Below, one piece after another: positions 15,267-24,100 of a DNA stretch of 64,000 bases. The notes under the pieces were generated by a model. The model did no database searches. It was given only the letters and a program-made list of their open reading frames with translations, and was not told the DNA's origin. Position 1 is the stretch's first letter, and each line of letters begins with the position of its first letter. This DNA is from Streptomyces sp. NBC_00490 (GTDB taxonomy: Bacteria; Actinomycetota; Actinomycetes; Streptomycetales; Streptomycetaceae). The DNA lies in assembly GCF_036013645.1 (NCBI RefSeq), contig NZ_CP107869.1, positions 7,440,001 to 7,504,000 of the forward strand. Reading direction: 5' to 3'. The translations under genes and the position numbers were made by a program.

Positions 15267-16595
15267 ATGCAGGCAGAACCGAAGAAATCACTGGTGGGGG
15301 TCGACTACGAGGTCGAGGTCGGCCCCGTCGCGCACGGCGGGCACTGCATCGCCCGTACGTCCGACGGCCAGGTGCTGTTCGTCCGGCACACCCTTCCCGG
15401 TGAGCGGGTCGTGGCCCGGGTGACCGACGGCGAGGAGGGCGCCCGGTTCCTGCGGGCGGACGCCGTCGAGGTCCTGGAAGCCTCCAAGGACCGTATCGAG
15501 GCGCCCTGTCCCTACGCCGGGCCCGGCCGCTGCGGCGGCTGCGACTGGCAGCACGCCAAGCCCGGGGCGCAGCGCCGGCTCAAGGGCGAGGTCGTCGCCG
15601 AGCAGTTGCAGCGGCTCGCGGGGCTCACGCCCGAGGAGGCCGGCTGGGACGGCACCGTGCTGCCCGCCGAGGGCGACAAGCTCCCGGCGGGCCAGGTGCC
15701 CCAGTGGCGGACCCGGGTGCAGTACGCGGTGGACGCCGACGGCAACGCGGGGCTCCGCCGCCACCGCTCGCACGAGGTCGAGCCGGTCGAGCACTGCATG
15801 ATCGCGGCGCCGGGCGTCAGCGAGCTGGGCATCGAGGACCGTGACTGGTCCGGGATGGCCTCGGTCGAGGCGATCGCCGCGACGGGTTCGCAGGACCGCA
15901 TGGTGATCCTGGAACCCCGTCCGGGCGCCCGCCTTCCCCTCGTGGAGCTCGACAAGCCCGTCTCCGTGATGCGCGTCGAGGAGCACGACGGCGGCATCCA
16001 CCGGGTCCACGGCCGCGCCTTCGTGCGCGAGCGGGCCGACGGCCGTACCCACCGGGTGGGCAGCGGCGGCTTCTGGCAGGTCCACCCGATGGCCGCCGAC
16101 ACGCTGGTCAAGGCCGTCATGCAGGGCCTGCTGCCGCGCAAGGGCGACATGGCGCTGGACCTGTACTGCGGCGTCGGCCTGTTCGCGGGCGCCCTCGCCG
16201 ACCGGCTCGGCGACAAGGGCGCCGTCCTCGGCATCGAGTCCGGCAAGCGCGCGGTGGAGGACGCCCGGCACAACCTCGCCGCCTTCGACCGCGTCCGCAT
16301 CGAACAGGGCAAGGTCGAGACCGTCCTCCCGCGCACCGGGATCACCGAGGTCGACCTCATCGTCCTGGACCCGCCGCGCGCGGGGGCGGGGCGCAAGACG
16401 GTCGAGCAGCTGGTGAAGCTGGGGGCGAGGAAGATCGCGTACGTGGCATGCGATCCGGCGGCGCTGGCGAGGGACTTGGGGTACTTCCGGGACGGGGGGT
16501 ATCGGGTGCGGTCGCTGCGGGTGTTCGATCTGTTCCCGATGACCCATCACATGGAGTGCGTGGCGATTCTGGAGCCTGCCTCCAAGGGGCGCTGA
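15267..16595 (+). CDS. TrmA/RumA-family RNA (uracil-5-)-methyltransferase
   Basis: 442 residues from ATG 15267. An N-terminal TRAM domain (DYEVEVGPVAHGGHCIAR to GERVVARV) is followed by iron-sulfur-type cysteines (Cys81, Cys89, Cys92 in CPYAGPGRCGGC), and then the SAM-dependent Rossmann domain (ALDLYCGVGLFAGALA, VDLIVLDPPRAGAG). The catalytic nucleophile is Cys395 in YVACDPAALARDL. The enzyme makes 5-methyluridine in tRNA or rRNA through a covalent Cys-uracil adduct. Which RNA is the target cannot be decided here. It is probably monocistronic, following the permease by about 80 bp. Confidence 0.92.
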   Translation: MQAEPKKSLVGVDYEVEVGPVAHGGHCIARTSDGQVLFVRHTLPGERVVARVTDGEEGARFLRADAVEVLEASKDRIEAPCPYAGPGRCGGCDWQHAKPGAQRRLKGEVVAEQLQRLAGLTPEEAGWDGTVLPAEGDKLPAGQVPQWRTRVQYAVDADGNAGLRRHRSHEVEPVEHCMIAAPGVSELGIEDRDWSGMASVEAIAATGSQDRMVILEPRPGARLPLVELDKPVSVMRVEEHDGGIHRVHGRAFVRERADGRTHRVGSGGFWQVHPMAADTLVKAVMQGLLPRKGDMALDLYCGVGLFAGALADRLGDKGAVLGIESGKRAVEDARHNLAAFDRVRIEQGKVETVLPRTGITEVDLIVLDPPRAGAGRKTVEQLVKLGARKIAYVACDPAALARDLGYFRDGGYRVRSLRVFDLFPMTHHMECVAILEPASKGR

Positions 16596-16722
16596 ACCGG
16601 GTCCTGGAAGCCCTCCCCTCCCCGGATCCGGGCGCGGGCCGCGTTGTCAGTGGTGACCTCTATTTTGGAATCACTGGGGATCGGCCGTCGCGGTCGACCG
16701 GGGTCTTGGGGAGGGGTGTGCT

Positions 16723-18189
16723 GTGTCCGCTGCGCAGGGACGACAGTCGGGGAGCACGACGTATCTGGAGCTGTCTCAGGAGAGCGGCGGTGCCCACAAG
16801 TTCTACGAGGTGACCGTCGAGGGGACCACCGTCTCCGTGCGGTACGGGCGGATCGGTGTGGACGGGCAGCGTCAGACCTCCGCGTTCCCGACGGTGGAGA
16901 AGGCGAACGCGGCGGCGGCGAAGAAGATCGCCGAGAAGGTGCGCAAGGGGTACGCGCCGGCGGTGCGGGGGCAGCGTGCGGCCCGGCCCGTGACGCGCCG
17001 TCAGGTGACGTCGGCGCCGTCCACGGCGCGGGCGACCGCCCCGGTGCTGTGGCGGTTCCGTACGGGCGCGTCGGCGTTCGGAATCCATGTCGACGAGGAC
17101 CGCTGCTGGGTCGGCAACCAGCACGGCAGTGTCTACAACCTGAGCCACGACGGCGAGGTGCTGGCCCACTACTCCCTGCCCGACGGTGTGAAGTGCCTGG
17201 TGGCGGACGACTTCTGGATCTACGCGGGCTGTGACGACGGCCGGGTGTACGACCTCTCGGCGAAGGTCCCGTTCGCCGCCTACGAGATCGCGGCCGAGGT
17301 GGACATCTTCTGGCTGGACATCCACGCGGGCGTGCTGAACGTCTCCGACCGCAACGGTGGTCTGACCGTCATCGACCACGAGGACGAGCTCCAGTGGTCG
17401 CGCAACTCCTCCGGCGAGCAGGGGTGGATGGTGCGGGCCGACGACCGCGCCGTCTACCACGGGCACAGCAGCGGTGTGACGGCCTACGCGGCGAACGGCA
17501 CCGGTCAGCTCTGGCACACCGCGACCAGCGGAAATGTGCTCTTCGGCTGGCAGGAGGCGGACGCGGTCTACGCCGGGACGGGGCGGCGGGTCGTGCAGCG
17601 GCTCGCGAAGTCCTCCGGGTGGGTCGAGGCCACCTACCAGTGCGATGCCGCCGTGTACTCGTGCGCCACCTCCCCCGGCGGGCGGTACGTCTTCGCGGGC
17701 GACTCCGCCTCCTCGGTCTACTGCTTCACCGCGGACGGCACCCGGCTGTGGAAGCTCGGCACGGGTGGTGGCTCGGCGCTCTCGATGCAGTACCACGACG
17801 AAAGGCTGTACATCGTCTCCACGGACGGCTCGCTCGCCTGCATCGACGCGAGCGAGGCCGCGATCAACGCCGCCCAGTCGGGCACCGTCCCGGTCGCCGC
17901 GGACGTCAAACTGGCGGCTGCCCTGCCGACGTACGCGCCGCTGACCACCGCCGCCTCCGTCGCCACGGTCAGCGCCGTGCCCGCGGCGGGGAGCGGAGTC
18001 GTCGTGGAGTGCGTCGAGCACGGAGGCCGTGTGCGGGTGCATGTGGTCTCCGAGGGCTACGAGCCGAGTTGGAACGTCCAGTTCCCCCGTGCGATACGCC
18101 AGCCCGGCGCACGGTATGTGGTGGACGCGCTGCACTCCTCCTCGGGCGGCTTCTACCGGGTGCGCGGAGAGATCAGGCGGCTGGTGTGA
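16723..18189 (+). CDS. WGR-domain protein with PQQ-like beta-propeller
   Basis: 488 residues from GTG 16723 (GAGGGG site upstream). Residues about 12-80 form a WGR domain (KFYEVTVEGTTVSVRYGRIGVDGQ, split here as KFYEVTVEG and VRYGRIGVDGQ), a module shared with PARPs and MolR-like regulators. The rest is a series of roughly 40-residue repeats typical of a PQQ-like propeller: VLWRFRTGASAFGIHVDED, CWVGNQHGSVYNLSHDGEV, YCFTADGTRLWKLGTGGG. No signal peptide, so cytoplasmic. The function is unknown; nucleic-acid or protein binding is likely from the domains alone. Confidence 0.8.
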   Translation: MSAAQGRQSGSTTYLELSQESGGAHKFYEVTVEGTTVSVRYGRIGVDGQRQTSAFPTVEKANAAAAKKIAEKVRKGYAPAVRGQRAARPVTRRQVTSAPSTARATAPVLWRFRTGASAFGIHVDEDRCWVGNQHGSVYNLSHDGEVLAHYSLPDGVKCLVADDFWIYAGCDDGRVYDLSAKVPFAAYEIAAEVDIFWLDIHAGVLNVSDRNGGLTVIDHEDELQWSRNSSGEQGWMVRADDRAVYHGHSSGVTAYAANGTGQLWHTATSGNVLFGWQEADAVYAGTGRRVVQRLAKSSGWVEATYQCDAAVYSCATSPGGRYVFAGDSASSVYCFTADGTRLWKLGTGGGSALSMQYHDERLYIVSTDGSLACIDASEAAINAAQSGTVPVAADVKLAAALPTYAPLTTAASVATVSAVPAAGSGVVVECVEHGGRVRVHVVSEGYEPSWNVQFPRAIRQPGARYVVDALHSSSGGFYRVRGEIRRLV

Positions 18190-18292
18190 CGGGTGGTTTG
18201 TCGCGGTCCGCGCCGGGCAGGCGGACCGAGTTCGCCTCGCGGACAGGCCCAATGCGTCGCGCGAACGGTGCTTTCCTGTAAGGCTCGCTCCT

Positions 18293-19435
18293 GTGACGTA
18301 CGTAGTGACCGTGGACACCTGCATCCCGGAGGGCACTCCGGAGATGGACCCGCTTCAGCGTGCCGGAGCCGTGGCGATCGTCGAGGACGGATTCGATTCC
18401 GTCCGGGCGATCGAAGGGCCCGACGGCGTGGCGGTCGAACTGCTGGACACCATCGTGGCCGTCCACCCCGGTGGCGCGCTGCTGAAGGTGATCGTGGACG
18501 CTCCGGCACTGGAGTTCGCCGAGGACTCGGTGCGGGCGCTCGTGGACGAACTGCTGGAGCGCTCCGAACTGTTGGCGGACTGGACGATCGAGCGATGCGA
18601 GGTGGAGCTGCACCAGGACCTGGCGAGGAAGAGCCTCGACGCGGCCGAAGGCCCCGATGCCCCGCCCGACGATCCCGCCACCCGCAAGGCACGGCACACC
18701 GGGGGCCTCACGCCGGAAGGCGCCGGGGAGGCGTCCGACGGTGAGGCGAAGGCCGCCGCGGTGCGGAGCCGGATGCTGGGGGTGGCGGCCGAACTGCGGT
18801 CCTTTCCACCGGCCGTGTTCGGTGTGCCCGGCGAGGAAGGCGACGGGAGGGCGGACGGCGAGGGCGAGTTCACCGTTTCGCCGGCGAGCGCCGCACTCGC
18901 CGCCGGCGCGTTGGTCCACGCGATCGACATCCTGGTGGACGAGCTGTTCGAGGACGTGCAGGTCCTGACGCAGGAGGACGCCACCGTCGCGGAATGCGAG
19001 GGCCCCCTGTGGCACTTGGAACGCCTGCCCGACCGGTACGCGCTCCAGTACGACGCCCGCTTCGCCCGCCGCTTCCTGGTGACGGTGATCGCCATGACCA
19101 CCCGCTTCACCGACGGGAGCTTCGAGCGGCTCAGCTGTGTCGCCGAGGAACTCGCCCTGCGGTTCCTCCTGAGCCGGGCCATCGTGACCCTGGAGCTGCA
19201 CGGGCTGCTCGACGACGAGGTGTCGGCCGCCCTCGACGCGTTCGCCGGGAACGTGTACGAGGACATGGACCACGAGTGGCTCTACGACGGCGCGACGGAC
19301 GGGATCGACGCCTCCGCCCTGGGGGTCGGGCTCGACGGCGCGCCCATCGCGTTCGGTTCGTGGTTCACCCCGTTCGGCGAGGACGGGTACGTCCACCCGT
19401 CCGCGACGGACGAACCCGAGGCGGCGGCACGCTGA
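18293..19435 (+). CDS. Hypothetical acidic protein
   Basis: 380 residues if started at GTG 18293, which is preceded by TAAGG at a normal distance; the frame is open further left, inside the end of the WGR gene. The N-terminus reads VTYVVTVDTCIPEGTPEMD, and the body is highly acidic (pI clearly low) with no transmembrane helix or signal. A helical region near residues 200-330 includes ALVHAIDILVDELFEDV and FLVTVIAMTTRFTDGSFERLS. I recognise no family. It may be co-transcribed with the WGR gene about 100 bp upstream. Confidence 0.65.
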   Translation: MTYVVTVDTCIPEGTPEMDPLQRAGAVAIVEDGFDSVRAIEGPDGVAVELLDTIVAVHPGGALLKVIVDAPALEFAEDSVRALVDELLERSELLADWTIERCEVELHQDLARKSLDAAEGPDAPPDDPATRKARHTGGLTPEGAGEASDGEAKAAAVRSRMLGVAAELRSFPPAVFGVPGEEGDGRADGEGEFTVSPASAALAAGALVHAIDILVDELFEDVQVLTQEDATVAECEGPLWHLERLPDRYALQYDARFARRFLVTVIAMTTRFTDGSFERLSCVAEELALRFLLSRAIVTLELHGLLDDEVSAALDAFAGNVYEDMDHEWLYDGATDGIDASALGVGLDGAPIAFGSWFTPFGEDGYVHPSATDEPEAAAR

Positions 19436-19483
19436 GCCAGGGGGCGGACTTCCGGTGGGCAGCGTGGGGGAGGCTTCGGCCGC

Positions 19484-20085
19484 ATGACAGCATCGGGTGG
19501 CATGAGTGCGTCCCTGGGGGTGCGGAGCCTGCGCGCGGCGGTGTTCGCCGTGCTGTGCGTGCTGCTGGCCACCGGAGGACATGCGCTGGCCGTGGGGGTG
19601 GCCCCGCCGGTGCCGGTGCAGGGCGCCGGGGGCTGGCGGTCTTCGTGGCCGCGCTGCTGCTGGGCGGGCGTGAGCGGTCGCTGGGCGGCATCGGTGGCGG
19701 GACGTCGGCCGCCCAGGGCGGGCTGCACCTCGCGTTCGGCGCCGCCCGGCCGCACACCGGGACGGTCATGCACGGCATGCGGATGGCTCCGCACCTCCAT
19801 GCGTCGGCACCCCACGCCACCGCCGCCCACGTCGGGGCGGCGCTCCTGCTGACCTGGTGGCTGCGGCGCGGCGAGGCCGCGCTGTGGTCCCTGCTGCGGT
19901 GGGCGGTCGCCTTCGTGCCGGGGCTCGCCGCCTGGTGGCGGGCGGCCGATGGCTTCCGGGGCGTGCCGAGCGGACCGCAGCCCGTGCGCCGGGCCGGCGA
20001 CCGGACGTGGTCGCCGCGGCAGGAGTGGCTGCGCCACGCCGTTCACCGGCGCGGGCCGCCCACCGGGATGTCGTACGCCGTCTGA
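19484..20085 (+). pseudogene. Frameshifted His-rich membrane protein next to ycnI
   Basis: Two frames together make one plausible protein of about 200 residues. The first, from ATG 19484 (GGGGGAGG upstream), reads MTASGGMSASLGVRSLRAAV and continues through a transmembrane helix to about base 19630. The second frame resumes as AVFVAALLLGGRERSLGGIG and ends at 20085 with HRRGPPTGMSYAV. The break is at the GGGGG run 19628-19632; one extra G would restore a continuous frame. The downstream half has a His/Met-rich loop (HGMRMAPHLHASAPH) and further membrane helices. Position before a YcnI gene suggests copper handling. A sequencing error is as likely as a true mutation. Confidence 0.7.
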
Positions 20086-20125
20086 TTCCCGACATCCCTT
20101 CCGCAGTACGGAGATCCACTCAGCC

Positions 20126-20836
20126 ATGTCCACCACCCCGCGCCGCGCCGGCGCCGTCGTCGCCCTCGCCGCGGTCGCAGTCCTCACCGCCGCCAGTGCC
20201 GCCTCCGCGCATGTCACCGTCCACCCGGAGAGCTACGCCAGGGGAGCCACCGACGGCACCCTGACCTTCCGCGTCCCCGACGAGGAGGACTCCGCCTCCA
20301 CCACCAAGGTCCAGATCTTCCTGCCCACCGACCACCCCCTCCTCGGTGTCCTCGTCGCGCCGCGGGACGGCTGGACCGCGAAGGTCACCGACACCAGGCT
20401 CAAGACGCCGGTCAAGACGGACGACGGCACCATCACCGACGCCGTCTCCGAGATCACCTGGACCGGAGGGAAGATCGGAGCCGGGCAGTACGAGGACTTC
20501 GACGTCGCCTTCGGACAGTTGCCCGACGACGCCGGCCGGCTGGCCTTCAAGGCCCTGCAGACCTACTCCGACGGCAAGACCGTCCGCTGGATCGAGGAGG
20601 CCGCGCAGGGCGACGAGGAACCGGAGAACCCGGCGCCGGTCGTGAAGCTCACCGCCAAGGAGGGCGGTGGCGGTACCGCTGCCACTCCGGCGAAGGCCCA
20701 GGAGGCCGCCGCCGACAGCAGCGACTCGACGGCGCGCGGGCTCGGCGTCGCCGGGCTGATCGTGGGCGTGCTCGGGCTGGCCGCGGCCGCGTTCGCCGTC
20801 GTGCGGACGCGGTCAGCCGGATCCAGGGACGCGTGA
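20126..20836 (+). CDS. ycnI: YcnI-like (DUF1775) secreted copper-binding protein
   Basis: 236 residues from ATG 20126. A signal peptide ends ASAASA, leaving a mature N-terminal histidine (HVTVHPESYARG), the residue that coordinates Cu(II) in characterised YcnI proteins. The beta-sandwich DUF1775 domain contains LTFRVPDEEDSASTTKVQI, GWTAKV and ITWTGGKIGAGQYEDFDV. After an Ala/Glu-rich linker, a C-terminal transmembrane helix (GVAGLIVGVLGLAAAAFAVV) followed by Arg residues anchors it outside the membrane. It functions in extracytoplasmic copper handling; the gene upstream is a likely partner but is frameshifted here. Confidence 0.9.
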   Translation: MSTTPRRAGAVVALAAVAVLTAASAASAHVTVHPESYARGATDGTLTFRVPDEEDSASTTKVQIFLPTDHPLLGVLVAPRDGWTAKVTDTRLKTPVKTDDGTITDAVSEITWTGGKIGAGQYEDFDVAFGQLPDDAGRLAFKALQTYSDGKTVRWIEEAAQGDEEPENPAPVVKLTAKEGGGGTAATPAKAQEAAADSSDSTARGLGVAGLIVGVLGLAAAAFAVVRTRSAGSRDA

Positions 20837-20840
20837 GGCG

Positions 20841-20876
20841 CCTGCCCTGCCGGCGGAATCCCGTCGGCAGGGCAGG
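20841..20876 (+). terminator. Hairpin after ycnI
   Basis: Perfect 12-bp stem, CCTGCCCTGCCG at 20841-20852 pairing with 20865-20876 across a 12-base loop, beginning five bases after the ycnI stop. There is no T-tract; GC-rich hairpins of this kind usually terminate in Streptomyces. The repeated GGCAG units continue to about 20886. Confidence 0.65.
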
Positions 20877-21028
20877 GCAGGGCAGGTCCGGCTCCGTGAC
20901 GTGCGCGAACGGCGCGGCTTCGGGGCGTCGAGGACCAGCCTGCGGACGCCTCGACGGGTTCGGGCGTGTTTCGCATACGATCGGGACGAGGCTCCGACAT
21001 ATGTGCAGGATGCGCACTTGCGCAGAAC

Positions 21029-21047
21029 TTAGGTAAGCCTTACCGTT
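21029..21047. promoter_or_regulatory. Iron box (DmdR/IdeR-type operator)
   Basis: TTAGGTAAGCCTTACCGTT matches the actinobacterial DtxR/IdeR/DmdR consensus TWAGGTTAGSCTWACCTWA at 16 of 19 positions by my count, and has a perfect GGTAAG-C-CTTACC core at 32-44 of this line. It lies 114 bases upstream of the TTG start at 21162, inside a 325-bp intergenic region that otherwise holds the ycnI terminator and a doubled TGCGCA motif (21011-21024). It predicts repression by iron-loaded DmdR and induction in iron starvation. Confidence 0.7.
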
Positions 21048-21161
21048 CACAATCGCACCACTCAGGGCCCTGGCCGGAACACCGGCCCCGCCCGCGGCGA
21101 GCGCTTCACCGACGCAGCCTGGCCGTCCGATGCCGGAACTCGCTGCTCCCAGGACGCCCCC

Positions 21162-24100
21162 TTGAATCACAGCACCTTCGGTCTGTACGACCCTGCCCTC
21201 GACCACAGCGACTGCGGCGTCGGCTTCATCACCCGGCTCGACGGGACACCGAGCCACGACGTCATCCGCAAGGGCGACGAAGCGCTCCGCGCCATCCCGC
21301 ACCGCGGCGGCAAGTCCGCCGAGGGTGTCGGGGACGGCGCGGGCGTGAACGTGGACCTGTCGGCGGAGTTCTTCGGCGCGATCACCGGCGAGGAACTGCG
21401 TGCCGGGCACTTCGGCGTCGCCAACTGCTTCGTGCCGGCCGACGGCGAACGCCGGGCCGCCGCGATCGACCTCGTGGGCCGGAGCATCGCCGAGCAGGGC
21501 TTCGACGTCCTCCTCGTCCGCGACGTACCCGTCGACCACGCCGTCGCCTGCCCCGCCGCCGAGCAGTACCAACTGCCCATCGTGCAGTGGGTGTTCCGGG
21601 CGCCCGTGAGCTGGGAGCGCGCAGACACCGACTCGGCCGCCAACCGTGCCCTGCTCGCCGTGGAGGCCGTGGCCTACGCCGACGAGGCGACGTACGCGGG
21701 GCTGTACGTGCTGTCGCTCAGCGCCCGCACCCAGGTGCTCAAGGGACGGCTCAACTCCGCGGAGGTCATCGGGTACTTCCGCGACCTCGTCGACCCCCGG
21801 CACTCCGTGCGCTCGCTCTACTTCCACACCCGGTTCTCCACCAACACCGAGCCGCACCCGACCATGGCCCAGCCGTTCCGGCTCATGGCGCACAACGGCG
21901 AGCTCAACACCGACCGCAAGAACCGCCTCAGCGACGAGGCCCTCGCACGGGCCCGGACCCGGAGCATCGTGCGCCCGCCGGGGCAGTCCGACTCCAGCCG
22001 GCTCGACCAGACCCTCCAGAGCCGCGTGTTCGACGACGGCCTGGACCTCGTCGAGGCGGTCGTGTCCCTCATGCCGCCCGCCTGGGAGAACGACCGCACA
22101 CTGCCCGCGGCCACCCGGGACATGCTGGAGTTCTTCTCCCTGTACGAGGAGAAGAACGACGGCCCCGCCGCCCTCATCTTCAGCGACGGCGACGTCGTCG
22201 GCGCCCGCCTGGACCGGCTCGGCCTGCGCCCGCTGCGCACCGTGGAGACCGCCGAGTACCTGATGGTCGCCTCGGAGGCCGGCCAGGTCGCCTTCCCCGA
22301 CGACGAGGTCGTGCACCGGGGCCGTATCGAGGCCGGCGGCATGCTCGTCGTCGACCACCGCACCGGACGCCGGCTGCGCACCCGCGAGGTGCTGGACGCC
22401 CTCGCCGCGCGCCGCCCGTACAGCGAACTGCTCACCTCCGCCCGGGTGAACCTCGACGACCTGCCCGCCCCCGACTACTACCGCGGCACCACGACACTCG
22501 GCTACGACGGCGACCTCACCCTCGCCGGGCGGTACGTGGCGTACTCGCTGAACCAGGAGAGCTTCCGGTTCATGCTCGACCCGATGCTCGCCGACGGGTC
22601 GGAGCGGATCTCGGCGATGGGCTACGGCAACGCCATCAACGCGCTCAGCGACACCGAGGGCGGCATGGCGAAGTACTTCTCGCAGCGCTTCGCCCAGGTG
22701 ACCAACCCGCCGCTGGACAGCATCCGCGAGGCCGACGGCATGAGCATGCGGGTCGCGCTCGGCCCCAAGCCCGACGGGACCCCGCACAGCGCCGGCCGCC
22801 AGCTCGTCGTCTCCTCGCCCGTGCTCGGGCACCTCGACATGGTCCGGCTGCGGGACCAGCGGATCGTGCCGCTGAAGCGGTTCGCCATGCTTTACGAGCC
22901 GGTGGCCGGGGACGAGACCGCCAACGCCGACGCCCTGCGCACCGCGCTCGGGCAACTCTGCGACGACGTCGAGCGGTTCGCGTCCGAGCAGGGCGGCATC
23001 GCGCTCCTCACCGACCGCGCGGTCTCCTCGACGCGGGCGCCGCTGCCGGTCATCCTCGCCGTCGCCGCCGTCAACCAGCGGCTCATCGAGACCGGGCTGC
23101 GGCTGCGCGTCTCGCTCGTCGCGGAGAGCGGCCAGCTGGCCTCCTCGCACCACGTGGCGACCGCGCTCGGCTTCGGCGCCTCCGCCGTCTACAGCCTCAG
23201 CGCACGGCTGCGCGCCGAGGAGAAGTTCCCGAGCGCACCGGCCCCCGCCGGCGAGATCACCGCGACCGACCGGGCGCTGGCGAAGTTCCGCAAGGCCGCC
23301 GAGAAGTCCCTCGCCAAGACCATGGGCCGGGTCGGCCTGTGCACCGCCGAGAGCTACATCGGCGGCGAGTTCTTCGAACCCAACTACCTCGACACCCGCG
23401 ACGACGTCTTCGCCCGGACCTTCCCGCACATGGACGCCCCGGTCGGCGGTGTCGGGTTCGCCCGGATCGCGCAGGCCGCCACGGACTGGCACGAGCGGGC
23501 CCGTACGGTCCAGGGCGAGCAGCAGATCCCGCTGCTCGGGCTGTTCAAGGAGCGCTCGGACGGCGCCGGGCACTCCTTCGGTGTCACGGCCGTGCGCGGC
23601 TTCGGCGACATGGTCGAGGAGAAGCCGGAGTTCGGGAAGCCCGAGGACTCCGACGCGCTCCGGCTGCTCACGCTCGGCCAGCTCGACGACGCGTTCGGCA
23701 TCACCGACGCCGCGTACCGCAACACCGGGTACGACGCGCTCAGCGACGCCGAGATCGACGCGTTCCGGATCACCCCCGGGTACCGCGCCTTCCTGCGGAC
23801 CACGCACGAGGAGCGCTCCCGCCGCCCGGCCGCGCTGCGGGACGTGCTCGCGCTGCCCGCGGACGTCACCGGACTGCGTACGGCCGAGGACTTCGCCCGG
23901 GAGCTGGGCCGGTTCTCGACGGACGGGAACGCGAGCGTCACGGTCCGGGGTGTCGCCGTCTCCCGAACGGAACAGGGCACCTTCCGACTGCGTCTCGCCG
24001 CACCGGACCTGGACCGTCACACCGCCCTCGCCGAAGCGCTCGCGCGCCTGGGCGAGGCCGAGATCCTCGCGGTGGGCGCCGACGGCATCGACGTGGCCCC

